Assembly: GCA_963922205.1 (NCBI GenBank)
Contig: CAWUHX010000530.1
Location: 1-64,000 of the forward strand
DNA: 64,000 nt
DNA from: Romanomermis culicivorax
Taxonomy: Eukaryota > Nematoda > Enoplea > Mermithida > Mermithidae
Direction: 5' to 3'
Shown: piece after piece, positions 40,229 through 53,474 of the stretch
How positions within the stretch are numbered: the stretch's first letter is position 1
Layout of the letters: every line of letters begins with the position of its first letter
Position numbers and translations under genes: made by a program
Notes under the pieces: generated by a model
Database searches by the model: none
What the model was told of the DNA's origin: nothing
The model's input: only the letters and a program-made list of their open reading frames with translations

Positions 40229-41056
40229 AAACCAATGTTTCCTGTGGATCAAATTTTGAGAACCACAATTGATACATCCACAGAAGGTCCATGGGATGTC
40301 AACATAGTGAAAGAGAGACTTGAAGCTGCTCAACGCTTGGCTCACCAAACTTTACAAAAATCTCAAATTAGTCAAAAACGCAACTATGATCGTAGAGCCA
40401 AGGAAGTGGAGTATGAAGTAGGGCAGATGGTCTGGCTGATCAATAGTAGGAGAGCAAAAGGTGTGGAAGGTAAATTAACTCCTCATTGGATAGGGCCCTA
40501 CAAAATTGTGGCTCATCCATCTCTTCTTAATTATACAATTCGCCCTGCTAATGGTCATGGAGCAGAAAGAACTGTTCATGCTAATCAGCTTAGGTTGTAT
40601 TTCCACAGACTGGAAGACAACGAAATTAAGCAACAAAAAGATATTGAGACTTCCACAATTGAGAGTCCCTCTCAGAACAGAGAGAATGTTGCTGAGTTTA
40701 AAGATCAGAATGAACAATACTCATTTGATCGTAGGGTTATAACTGAAAATGGTGGTAGAGTTGGTGATGCTGTCATAGTGAAAAATGTCAAGGGTTTCCT
40801 GCAGTGTGGTTATGTCTTATGTCAAGACGAAACACGACAGCAGTGCCCAGATTCACCAGAAAATGTAGTTGCAATAAAATTGTTCGGGAGTGGAAAAATA
40901 GTTCTTGCAAAACTTGAACAACTGTCTACATATCAGAATATGAAAAATGAATTACCACTGAGGACCAGAGCTGATTCTAAAATCAGAGATGAAGCAGAGC
41001 GTTATTGTGAAAAGCTTCAACAAAGTGACACCCTACATGGTTTAATTGCTAACTGA
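40229..41056 (+). pseudogene. Inner element integrase C-terminal part after the TGA
   Basis: Open in the same frame as the polyprotein from the codon after the TGA. It includes KRNYDRRAKEVEYEVGQMVW and a GPY module (HWIGPYKIV), then an extended tail of about 140 residues ending at TGA 41054-41056. No chromodomain is visible. An ATG at 40235 exists, but separate translation is only a possibility. Confidence 0.8.
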
Positions 41057-41120
41057 AATCACTGTTATTTTTCTAAGTGCAAACAGACTTTGAAGTCTGA
41101 AATTTACTAGTTTTTTCGAG

Positions 41121-43526
41121 GTGATTTTGTTTCTGATTTATTTAATTTTTCATTTTATTCCACAAGATTTTATAATTCATTTGATTATAGATTTTCGTCC
41201 TCCTCAAGAAAAATTACCGTTTAGCGATTCGAATGATTGGCGAACCTTGTGGGAACAAAAATCGGGCCGTTCACCCGGTATCCCCAATATTGACGAAGGA
41301 AAAATCTTGTACATGCGGACGCCAAACCATTTCATGGAAACGATGCGTATGCTCGAAGTTACCCTGAACGACTCAAAAATACTACCGATCGTGGCGATTA
41401 TCCCGATAGGATTCAAAGAGGACGTTTTTGTGGAGGTAAGTAATGAATTCCACATGATATACACATTGCAAGCCTTCGTGATATCTGTGTTCTCAACCCA
41501 ACAAACAATTATCATACCATATCAAATTTTCGAGCAACAACTCATGGGTAAAATTTATTTTTTTCGGTTACTGAAAAATCACAAAATAGCCAAATTTTTT
41601 TATGGACTCGCTCCTTCTAAAGCCTATCATGATCAGTGGATACCGCCCAACATCATGAATAAAGCCCACTCTATTTTTGACATTGCTTATTTCTATGAAG
41701 GTCAGCCCGGACAAATTCTCGGCTTTCCTGAGTTTGCTGGTCACAAGTTTCTTACAAAGAAAGGAGACAGTTTCTCCTTGAATCATATGTTTTCGCTATT
41801 CTTTGAGACCCACCAAGAGCAAGAAATCTTAATGTGGGACGATTACTGGAGTTTAGATCAATTTTTAGCAACTTCTAGGAATTGTTTTGAAATAGCTGTT
41901 ATAGCTACTCAAGTCCTCGATTTAGGTGTTTACTTTTTGCTCACTGGACACCCCAGATTTTGGCCAGAAGCACTACAAACTTTTGCCTCTGACCTCGCCA
42001 AACAAATTGTTAATTGTTCTGCACCATGGCCATTGTTCATGGATGTTCGTCCGAAGTATCATCCCAGTCACTTGAATTCAAGTAAGTGTTTGGATGATTC
42101 ACGTCCATCATCATCAATGGAATGTGAAGATGAAGTAACTGCAAGAACTGAACAAATTTCAGATCAGCAGGTTACAACTGGTTTGTCTATTGAACTGGAA
42201 CTTGAACTGGAAAACATTATGGATGATGAACCGAAGATAGAAGTTCAAGCAGAATGTGAAGCTGCTCAGAGTTCTTCCCAAATGTTAGAGCCTGAGTTTG
42301 CGGACTTGATTTTAGATGACATCGAGAATGATCAAAATTTCGAAAACACTAACAGTCTCATAGAACGTTCATTCGATTTAGAAGTTGAGGCTGTTATCGA
42401 AGAATTGAAAAGCCAACAAAAACAGGATGCTCAAATAGACTTGCTACCAATTTTATTTATGCCTCCTCATTTACCATGCCCACCTCACAGGCTTCCCACT
42501 TTTCTTCATGCAATAGTAGCATCATTTGCTAATCAAGCACAACTTTTCACCAAACAATTACCATTAGCACCACTTTTGAGAACAAATCTCGCTTATTCCA
42601 AATTCCGATTTTACTCGCGCAAAATCATTATCTTATTTCATGAATTAAATTGTATTGAACATACTCGCACTGCACTTTTAACCTTACGTTCTGTAATATT
42701 TTCGCGCATAAACTATAAAAAGCATTCCACCATAAAAATTGTAAACGGAAACGCCATTAAACGCCAGAGAAGACCGAAAAATGCCATCAGAGTAGCCCAG
42801 CCAAAACCAAAATCTGCCAAGGAACGTCTTGCTTTCTTCCGTCGACAACGTCCCCGATATCCATGTCAGGGAGAAAAAGTCCAACTGCCGTCATCGACGT
42901 CGAAATTTTCTAGATGGACGAGCGACCCTGTTGCTGCTGATAGTCTAAAAACTTTATTGAATTGTAGGAACGAATTTAAAACAATCGATTCATTTGATAA
43001 TCAAATTATTTGGCTCAAAAATTTCGTCGACAAATTGACCAAAACAAAATTGCAGACCACTCCTCCCGTAGTTTTACAGCCCCAGCAAAATTTGCCGCCC
43101 CAGCAACCTCATCATCCTCAGTATCAAAATCGCGCACCATTTAGCCACTGCAACTCAAATCCTTACAACAACCGACCTCCACCCCAACATTATCATAATA
43201 ATTATCAACATCAAAATCGCTTCAACATGAACAATCATCGGAATAATAATAATTCGCGAAATGATCAATTTATGAGGAGCGAACGAAATTACCAACAACC
43301 GGGTCACGATTATCATCATCAATATCAGCAGCATCAGCATCATCACGACACCCATAATTCAAATTCATCGCGTCCAATGAACTCAGCTCAAAATCGACAG
43401 GAATATTCAAATGAAAATCGCAATACTAACAATTCCCGATCTCGACAAAATCACGACGGCTACAGTAACCCTAATTATGGACAATCGAAAGGCAGAAATG
43501 AACATCGACAATATCGACGTTTTTAA
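41121..43526 (+). CDS. ORF3 of the inner element: degenerate DEDD-exonuclease-like domain plus Q/N/H/R-rich tail
   Basis: 801 codons, same orientation, between integrase and the 3' LTR where an envelope would be expected. It is not envelope-like: no cysteine-rich ectodomain and no C-terminal anchor. Residues about 60-280 follow the order of a DEDD-type 3'-5' exonuclease: YMRTPNHF lead, VAIIPIGF at the first motif place, FVISVFSTQQTIIIP, KIAKFFYGLAP where H-G-x-x-x-D is usual, SIFDIAYF, and EIAVIATQVLDLGVYFLL near the last motif. The acidic metal-binding residues are replaced. Then come an acidic region (about 320-440), a basic segment (about 540-600) and a low-complexity tail from about 645. 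The first 24 residues may be intron read-through: TTGATTATAG at 41181-41190 is acceptor-like. The fold assignment is my inference. Confidence 0.65.
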   Translation: MILFLIYLIFHFIPQDFIIHLIIDFRPPQEKLPFSDSNDWRTLWEQKSGRSPGIPNIDEGKILYMRTPNHFMETMRMLEVTLNDSKILPIVAIIPIGFKEDVFVEVSNEFHMIYTLQAFVISVFSTQQTIIIPYQIFEQQLMGKIYFFRLLKNHKIAKFFYGLAPSKAYHDQWIPPNIMNKAHSIFDIAYFYEGQPGQILGFPEFAGHKFLTKKGDSFSLNHMFSLFFETHQEQEILMWDDYWSLDQFLATSRNCFEIAVIATQVLDLGVYFLLTGHPRFWPEALQTFASDLAKQIVNCSAPWPLFMDVRPKYHPSHLNSSKCLDDSRPSSSMECEDEVTARTEQISDQQVTTGLSIELELELENIMDDEPKIEVQAECEAAQSSSQMLEPEFADLILDDIENDQNFENTNSLIERSFDLEVEAVIEELKSQQKQDAQIDLLPILFMPPHLPCPPHRLPTFLHAIVASFANQAQLFTKQLPLAPLLRTNLAYSKFRFYSRKIIILFHELNCIEHTRTALLTLRSVIFSRINYKKHSTIKIVNGNAIKRQRRPKNAIRVAQPKPKSAKERLAFFRRQRPRYPCQGEKVQLPSSTSKFSRWTSDPVAADSLKTLLNCRNEFKTIDSFDNQIIWLKNFVDKLTKTKLQTTPPVVLQPQQNLPPQQPHHPQYQNRAPFSHCNSNPYNNRPPPQHYHNNYQHQNRFNMNNHRNNNNSRNDQFMRSERNYQQPGHDYHHQYQQHQHHHDTHNSNSSRPMNSAQNRQEYSNENRNTNNSRSRQNHDGYSNPNYGQSKGRNEHRQYRRF

Positions 43527-43692
43527 ATTTTGTGAGTTGGTTTTTTTGTAATTTCCATTTATTTTGATTTCGAAAATTATAGTTTTGAATCAACATATTA
43601 ATGTTATCTTGGTGTATATGTGTTTTTGGATTCATGTTTCACTTGCACTTCCACTTTTTAGTTCGCGGAGCTCACTTTTGGGATCAAAGAAG

Positions 43693-44103
43693 TGTAGTAT
43701 AATCAAATTTTTTTGTTTATTCCAAACTTTATTTGTTCTAGCCTATTTTTTGTTTTTCTTTCTCATGTATCGCATTTCCAATATCTGCACGTCTGTTTGG
43801 CTTCTGTTTCATTTTCTGTTGTTTTTCCTCATTTTTTAGACCACCCAATGCACTTTTTTTTTCGCGACGTTTTTCGGCCAACTGTTCTTTGTATCAGTTT
43901 TCACCGTTGTCTTAAAAACGTTTATTTTTCTGTTGGTGGAGATTCATTGTTGTTGTTTTTCGTAGCCCACTGGTGAGGCGTCTTTTCTTTCTCTTTTTGT
44001 TCTTAATAATAAATCAGGCGCCAACCTACAGTAGCTCGGTGGACTTTGTCCAAAGCAGAACCCGGTCCCTTTATCTCCTACTATCCATAGGCAAACCATT
44101 ACA
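43693..44103 (+). repeat. 3' LTR of the inner retrotransposon
   Basis: 411 bp, same text as the 5' copy, preceded by a modest purine-rich tract GGGATCAAAGAAG at 43680-43692. Confidence 0.95.
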
Positions 44104-44107
44104 CATT
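44104..44107. repeat. Target site duplication CATT, right copy
   Basis: Matches 34256-34259. Confidence 0.9.
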
Positions 44108-44932
44108 GTCGTTTTCATCGATTATTTCACAAAGTATGTAGAGGCATTCCCGACCCCTGACATCACTGCAGCCACTATTGCCAAGTTATTCGTAACCAAA
44201 ATTGTTTGCCGTCATGGGTCCCCAAAAATCATTCATTGTGATCGTGGCTCCGATTTTGTATCCGATCTCTTCTCACGGATAACCAGTTTATGCAATACTC
44301 AGAAAATTCACACTACCCCATATCATCCCATTGCCAATGGAGAAGTTGAGCGTTGCAACCAAACCTTAGCCACCCGTATCCGCATGTACATCAATTCAAA
44401 TCACACCGATTGGGATACTTATCTGCCCTATGCCGTTTTTTCGATCAACATCCATAAAAATGATAGCACATCATATCCCCCATTTGAATTACTCCACGGT
44501 AGACAAGCTAATCTGCCGTCAGATGCAGCTTTAAACTTTTTCCCCACGTCCTACATGGTTGATTTGGACGACTACGCCCTTCGTGTAAAATCGCATTTCA
44601 CAGAAGCACTCTCAACCGTGCAGAGAAGTTTGCAAAAAGCCCAAGCCCACTATACCCGTCAGTATAACAAGCATGCTCAGAACATACATTACAAGGCAGG
44701 TGATCTTATTCTCTACAAAAATCATTCGTGTAAACAAGGGTTGACTCCCAAATTCCTCCCTCGCCAAAACGGACCCTATACAGTTACAAATTTTATGTAC
44801 CCCAACATTACACTCAAACGCCCCCATAAGAATATTACATTTACGGTGCATGTAAACGAGACAACCCCTTTCTACCCTCGGAAAGCAGCTAACGAATCTA
44901 CCCCCACCCCTCCTCAACCTCGAAAGCCTTGA
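44104..44932 (+). pseudogene. Outer element integrase, C-terminal part
   Basis: It resumes integrase with FIDYFTKYVEAFPT, the second catalytic aspartate (HCDRGSDF), the catalytic glutamate (NGEVERCN) and a GPY-type end (RQNGPYTV), and stops at TGA 44930-44932, 31 bp before the LTR. Codon phase at 44108 matches that at 34259, so the insertion fell between codons. No frame lies between integrase and the LTR, so there is no envelope in the usual place. Confidence 0.88.
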
Positions 44933-44950
44933 ACGAGGACGTTCAACTCC

Positions 44951-44963
44951 GGAAGGAGGGAAA
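44951..44963 (+). promoter_or_regulatory. Polypurine tract of the outer element
   Basis: GGAAGGAGGGAAA directly abuts the 3' LTR, the standard plus-strand primer site. Confidence 0.85.
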
Positions 44964-45859
44964 TGTAACGTACCTGCTAAAGCAGTACTGTAAATATGTA
45001 GCATACTGTATGTAATAGACATTTATTAGATATTATTTTATTTTCACATTTTATCGTCTCAAGGATGTCTGGGATTCACACCCAAACATTCCTACAAAAT
45101 TACGTGAAGTACTTTATTTTGATCCTTTCACACCCCGGTAGCCCAATTAAGACGCCCTAATTAATTTGCACAAACGGCAGCTGTTCCCCTAGAACCCACA
45201 CTAAACTACACATTCCACAGCTACCGTAATCCCCCGTAAAAATCGTAAACAACACCTGCACACAGTAAAATATGTAGAAGCCCCGCCGTACAGTAGTCTC
45301 AAGTGTAACAGTAGCGGCGGCCCCACAAAACGTGTGTATACAGAGAAACCGATACAGGAAGCATGCACAGGAGCACAGAGGTGTGGCCAAGCCCACCGTA
45401 GAAAGCAAGCAAAGCACAGAAAGCATACAGTACCAGAAAAGCATTAGAGAGGCGTAATTAAGAAAGCGTAAAAAGCGTAGCAGGAAACGACGATTGGCGG
45501 AAGAAGATGGACAGAAGCTCGACCTCCCGCAGCGCCCAGGGAGTGGCCAGAATCGCCGTATAAAAGAAGAAGCAAAGCGTGATTTATTCATTCTTATTCT
45601 TGTGGTTTTTCCGTTTTGACTTCCGCGCTCGCCCCGTCTTTTTATATACATTTGCAAGCGGCCAACTATTCGAAAGCAACTTAAACCGAGGCCCCCGTCC
45701 GTATTTTAATTCGAAGCGCGTTTATTGTCGACGTTCAAGCGACCGTCGGTCCCCGTTGTTTTATTGTAATCGTACGCCCGCGCCCCCGTCCCGTTATTTA
45801 CCCCGCCGTATCGACCGATTGGTCCAAGTAAAGTACCTCACAGAAATCTGGTCGTTACA
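44964..45859 (+). repeat. 3' LTR of the outer retrotransposon
   Basis: 896 bp, same length and text as the 5' LTR, preceded by a polypurine tract and followed by the GAGT target duplication. Confidence 0.95.
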
Positions 45860-45863
45860 GAGT
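45860..45863. repeat. Target site duplication GAGT, right copy
   Basis: Matches 26712-26715. Confidence 0.85.
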
Positions 45864-47226
45864 AATATGTATATGATATTCAAATTTGATACAACAATGT
45901 ATTTTGCTCTCAGAATATCGATATCAAAAATGGTTATGATATCGAGTATCAATATCAGAGTGCCCAAATATCAAAAATCAGTTTTTGATAGGTTAACTTC
46001 GCACTGATTTTCTCGAATTCATAGTGATAATATTCATTTTTCATGTCTTCATTCACCATTACTTTACAAGTAGCGTTGTGATAGAAAAGAGATATTTTCG
46101 GCTGAACTGGTTGAATTTCACTTGTAAAAGTTTTGCATTTTTCGAAACTTTTGCATTTGTTTTTGTTGGGCATTCTTATATTGTCATACATGACGTCAAT
46201 TTATATTTCCTTTTGCGTTTTTTGTTCTGTTTCCTATAGTTATTTCATTTTGTATTTCTCTTCATTCTTTTTCTTCTCTCTTGTCAGTGTTTCTTTTTAT
46301 CACATTTCTTTCCTCACACGTTTTTTATCTTCTTGTTTTTATCTTCCGTCTATTTCTTTATTCTCTAAAAAAGTATATTTTCACAAGGATGAGAGTATAA
46401 TGTGACAACTGTGATATTCGCTTAGCGAACTTCCAATATAAAAAACAGATCATGCGGTGAAACAAAAAAGGAAAAGAGAGATATTACAGACGATAATAAT
46501 TGAATATGAAGCTGCATCGAATGCAACTCGCGTATTGCACCCAATGCAAAAGTTTTAATCTTACTTATTTGCATAAAAATTTTACTGACTTTTTTGTTTA
46601 TTATATAACATGACACACTCTGGATGTGTTTCGCTCTTTTAGGGATTTGCCCCTTTGAGTTTCGCTCTTTAGGGGCGAGACCTCAGAATTTCGTTTTCTC
46701 CGAAAGTCGCTTCGCTATGGCAAATGCTCCTGAATTGTAAAAATGAGAAAAATTAGCACGCACTGTCGCCAAGATCGTTTAAAAAGCTTTTACCATAAAA
46801 TTTTTTACTCAGAAAATAGTCTAAGGCTCGAGGCATATCTTTACCAATTCTCAGTTAATTCAAGAAAAACAGAATATAGGAGACTTAGCTCCATGACACA
46901 AAACAGGTTGGCTTTGAAACGAATTGAGCAGTTTATTGCAGAACAGCAATTTTAAACATTCAATGGAAGCAGTCAAAGGCACACAAAATTTTTCCGCATT
47001 CATTTTTTCCGGGATGCACTAAAAATGTCTAACAATAAGCATATGTACACAAAATACAATATAATTATAAATTATACAAAAATAAAACAATCATATACTG
47101 TAGCTCGAATGTCTCATGATGACAAGTTTGAATTCTACTCAATAAATCGAACTGCTCGTTGATCTGAGCTGATTTTTAGAATTAGTCGCAGGCTATATCG
47201 TATACGACGGCAAAAAGGCAAATTAA
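45864..47226. other. Between retrotransposon and ZCCHC24-like gene: nothing firm
   Basis: Contains a pyrimidine-rich stretch (46200-46370) and repeats of TTTCGCTCTTTAGGG near 46628-46672. The 3' UTR of the minus-strand gene is expected just below 47227. Confidence 0.4.
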
Positions 47227-49487
<2,261 letters not shown>

Positions 49488-49500
49488 CACTCGATTCTGG

Positions 49501-50188
49501 AAAAGTAGAAAGGATTAGATTGGGATCGTGTGACTTCACTAGAAAGTGATAAAAACGCCGCTTTCGAAACATTGAAGGTGTCATATTTTTAGACATTAGA
49601 TTGGATCGAAACAAAGAATAATGATGTCACAGCAAGGGCAGAAAAGTGGGTTGTTCAAAAACAGTGTGACGGACCATGTTACAGTAAGCGATAACGGTAT
49701 CACAGTACAGTAGATAACTCTTACTGTAATCAAGCTCATGAAACCTCAATACAATAGTTCTTGAGAATCAGAAAATTCAATATTAAGTGATTGACCCAAT
49801 AAAAGGTCACTTTACGGGTGAACTGCGATAGACCATATTGCGTTGTGAGTATGAAGTTTTTCATAAAGTATCCACTGAAATTCTGTTAAAGCTACTCAAA
49901 CAAACATGAAAAATTAGAATCCTACGCTGAACAAACGTGTTAACGTCAAGTATAGCGCAGTTGATGGGCGTCGGCAAGAAAAGTACTCAGGTTTTGATGC
50001 TGCTCATTTAAGGCTCCGACAATCACCAATTTAATGTACAGTAATCTTTCGGGTTTTCTTGAAATCTTTTCAAATATATTGGAAAATAAGTAATATTGTG
50101 AAAGTGCATAAAGGATGTAATCCTGCATTTTCCTCTGAACCCGTAGACTTGATGGTGCGCATCCAAGTCACGTGCCCAGACTCGTGTG
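49501..50188. other. Upstream of the ZCCHC24-like gene, nothing firm
   Basis: AT-rich with several ACAGTA motifs. It should hold the promoter of the minus-strand gene. No element ends were found. Confidence 0.4.
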
Positions 50189-50264
50189 GGGGCCCAACCC
50201 GTAAATCCTACTAACAGTTTAAGATATATACTGCACTAAACATGAATATAGGAAGAAATGGGAC

Positions 50265-50440
50265 AGCGAAAAAGGCGAATGGGAAAACGGGTGAACGAGG
50301 TGAACAGGGCGAAGATGGTGAACCGAGTGAACTGGTGAACAGGGCGGACGGGTGGACAGAATGAATGGATGAATACGGTGAACGGACGAACAGAGTGAAC
50401 ATGGATTAACAGGACTAATGGGTGAATGTTATTAACAGGG
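50265..50440 (+). repeat. GGTGAACAG minisatellite, left arm
   Basis: About 17 degenerate 9-10 bp units of GGTGAACRG. Confidence 0.8.
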
Positions 50441-51569
50441 CGAATGGGTCAATAGAGGCCATGAGTGAATGCTGGGAATAGGAGAACTATGTGAATGGAG
50501 GTGAAATGGGGACAAAAAACATGTTGTGAGATTGGATAACCAATAATCTGAAGATTTTTCTGGAGAAATTCCAGTTGTTCGCTAGATCTCTCACTGCTTG
50601 AGGTCGTTTCAAAGGTAAAATTCCGATTCGGACAGTTGCTACTCATATGATCAGTCAAAAGGTCACTATGAAAATACTACTCTGTTTTTCCCATCTTTTC
50701 ATATAACCGACACATCTAAAAAGAAAAAACTACCATGGTACTGCAAATGTGAAGTCGCCGTCCGATATTGAAGGTCACAGCTATTCAACTTCAACCTCCA
50801 AGATATATTTCCTCCTCGCCTCAACTTTGTGACCAGGAAAGAAAGCAGCGGTGCATGGTTTATCACAGTCCGTATGAGATTAACCCAAAGTATTTGCTTC
50901 ATAATGACCAATGCACCTTCTTTATTGCATATTTTTTCCATTTTGCTTCATCCTTTATTTCATAATTAGTTTATTTGTATCTCATTTGTTCGTTGCTTTT
51001 ACTATTTGTAGTGCCTCATATGATTTTTGCTTGACTTATTGCTTCCTTTTTCTTTTCTGTTTGTTGTTTGCTTATTTGTTGTTCATTCTTCTTTTTCTTG
51101 TTTTTTTACCCTTTGCTATGCATTATTGCTTTATTCATCTATGTTTAACTTTTTTTCATTTTATTGTTTGTTTCCTTGTCATTTTCCTACTGTTTTTTTG
51201 TTTATTTCTCCATTTCAGCTGTTATTGCTTTATATTAGTCCTTGCTTGACTTCTTTTTTCGTCGTTTCATTCTTTGTTTCATTTCTTGCACAGCCTCAAG
51301 AGCAATCAACACCTGGCTGCTCACCTGGATGAATTTTCTTTTCGGCAGAATTACAAAGATAAAGATGGCAAAGTATGGGATTAGTGGTTGGACTCTGCAC
51401 AACAATACGACGGCTGATGGAAGCAAAATGTGAGGATTGTATCTTTTCTGTTTTCAACATGTCCCCAAAACTATAATGATAACGAGGAACGATAATTTCA
51501 AAATGCATCAATAAAATTTATCTGTCCTCATCACCTTGTACCATTTTCAAACGTCGAATGCTTTTCAAA

Positions 51570-51775
51570 ACCGGTTCACCCAATTCACCCAATCCATCCA
51601 TGGATGTCTTTTCTCACTGATAGAATACTCAGTGGGCGTTCACCCTGTTCACCCATTCATTCTGTTCACCCAGTACACACGTTCACCCTGTTCAGCCGTT
51701 CACCCTGTTCACCTATTGTATATGGCTTGTTCACCCCACTCACCCTGATAGGTTGGAACGTTCACCCATTTTCTC
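51570..51775 (-). repeat. GGTGAACAG minisatellite, right arm (inverted)
   Basis: Degenerate units of CTGTTCACC, the complement of the left-arm unit, with short unique inserts. Confidence 0.8.
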
Positions 51776-51807
51776 AGATGCACTAGTAGGATTTATGGGT
51801 CGGCCCC

Positions 51808-53474
51808 GTGAGGGACAATACTGCATGCAGCACAACAATCCATGCAAGGCTGTGCAGTCGGTGGTAGAGTAGCTACCCTCCAGTGTGCGAGAACCGTTAC
51901 AATGTTCCATATTTTCATGATTTTCTGATGAACCATCGATTATATAAGAATAGAAAATTGTAAAAATACTCGACTAACCTTCAACAATTTATGAGTGGTA
52001 AATTCTACTCGAAAAACTTTGTCCAAAGGATCTTGATAACTCTACTAGTTATTTTTCGATTTAAAAAGCAGACAATATGAACAACAAGCATTATGAAAGA
52101 CATGGGCCCTTTTTTGTACCGATAAAATGCAAGTTCCCCCTGGACCATGGCAAATCTATAAATACAACTTGTCGGCGTGCTTTTTCTAATCATATTCAGA
52201 ACGAAGAATGGTCCAAAAGAATCCAACACCTATCGTCTCACTGACAGAATAAAAAAGCGTTGAATTGATGCAGTACATCATTTAAAGAGAAACAGTTTAT
52301 ACGTGTGGGGTAACGCACTCAGGTTAGATGTACTGTAAGCTATCACGATTAGCCGAGCATGAAAAACCAGAAAACTGAGCACTGCTAACTAGTGTTGATC
52401 ATAGCTCATCACTTTAAGCATCTTTACTGTATAATTTTCAACTCACTCTTCTATGCCAGACGCTGTTATTAACGAACGCCATAATAAAAATTCGATGTTA
52501 AATGCAAACGTACTGGAAAATATCCAAGCAAAGGTCACACAAACGTAAAATCCACGCACAAGTAGACAGGCCGTCTCCTTTTGACCACCAGACAAACAGA
52601 AACCGAGGAAATACCTAATCTTTGCTAAAATAACTAAAGGGCCCGAGAAGTGGCTATGTCAGATATACAGTAAGACACCGCCCACCATGGAAATTTGGAC
52701 CAATCATCGGTGGGCGTTACATTTCCTTCTGATCTTTACCGTTTAAGTTATGCAATAGGATTAAGACAAAACCTGTTGGAAGTCTTGGATAAATTTGCAT
52801 AATGCGCAGCATAAATAAACTTCTGGGAATGTGAATCCTATGCATCCAGGCCGAAACATTTGGAAGTAAAAAAATGGGTGATCTTGATTTTTTCATCATA
52901 AATCCATTTATCAGCAGAATGAAACGTCAAAGTGCGAGTGAAAAAGAGAAGCGATCGAAACGTGAGCAAAAAAAGTAAAATTCAAGATCACATATGATAA
53001 GCATCGGTACTGGTACGTAGAGAATGAATCTATTTCGAAGAAACAGTAAGTTACGCGAATTTCAGGTCGAGTAAAGAGAATCCACCACTTGATATTCATG
53101 TCGCATTGTATAAAAATTCCAAGCTAATACAAATTATCATTTTTGTTCTAGCATACTTTATAACGTCATCCTGGACGGTGTGAGAGTACCGAAATCTTGC
53201 TACTTTTCGGATTTTATCATTTTTTAGCATTTGCAAGCAGCTTTTCATACAAACAAGGTTTTTGAAAAGGAAACCGAAAAGCAACTACAGCTTCGTATTT
53301 TGTCAATTTGAACCACATGTCATATGGAGCTGGATATTGTGTGCTAACTCAACTAATTTTCGAGCTAACAGTTTCGAGCTAACAGTTTTTAAAGACCGTA
53401 CTTTTTTATTTTCTTACTTACAAGCATTTTACAAAAAAACAGGCAAAAAATACAGCAACGATTTTGCAGCATAA
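51808..53474. other. No gene seen; repeat fragments
   Basis: 51925-52015 resembles the interior of the TATAGTCTG MITE (ACTCGACTAACCTTCAA compares with 16985). The stretch 52130-52205 has a diverged copy near 57880-57955 (ACAACT-GTCGGCGT motif). A tandem TTTCGAGCTAACAG duplication lies at 53357-53388. Confidence 0.4.

Larger units (their letters stand above)
34260..44103 (+). mobile_element. Inner Ty3/gypsy-type LTR retrotransposon with a third ORF
   Basis: 9,844 bp, inserted in the outer integrase in the same orientation. It has LTRs of 411 bp that look identical, the CATT target duplication, a primer site touching the 5' LTR, a gag-pol frame of about 2,070 codons with one internal TGA, and a third frame of 801 codons before the 3' LTR. 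It is younger than the outer element because it interrupts it. Confidence 0.95.
26716..45859 (+). mobile_element. Outer Ty3/gypsy-type LTR retrotransposon with an internal envelope-like domain
   Basis: The element is bounded by 896-bp LTRs and the 4-bp duplication GAGT. It is 19,144 bp as it stands; without the inner retrotransposon and its duplicated 4 bp it is about 9.3 kb. The order is LTR, primer site, Gag, glycoprotein-like domain, protease, RT, RNase H, integrase (split by the inner element), polypurine tract, LTR. Integrase lying after RNase H marks Ty3/gypsy rather than copia order. LTRs that look identical indicate a recent insertion. The coding strand is A/C-rich, unlike the T-rich inner element. 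Confidence 0.95.
50189..51807. mobile_element. Foldback-like element with inverted minisatellite arms
   Basis: The ends are GGGGCCCAACCCGTAAATCC on the left and, on the other strand, GGGGCCGACCCATAAATCC on the right. Each arm then holds a degenerate array of a 9-10 bp unit near GGTGAACAG, in opposite orientation on the two sides. The middle (about 50460-51540) is non-coding. Class is uncertain, and no target duplication was identified. Confidence 0.7.

Noticed and set aside
35303-41190. Donor-like GTAAGTAG at 35303 with acceptor-like TTATAG at 41190 for a spliced ORF3 message
   Set aside because: The join is out of frame for ORF3. The acceptor may still be real with another donor.
41436-41445. 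Consensus donor GAG/GTAAGTAAT inside ORF3
   Set aside because: The frame is open across it and the encoded residues fit the proposed fold, so no intron is called.
50265-51775. CRISPR-like array
   Set aside because: The units are 9-10 bp, degenerate, without uniform spacers, and the context is a eukaryotic foldback element.
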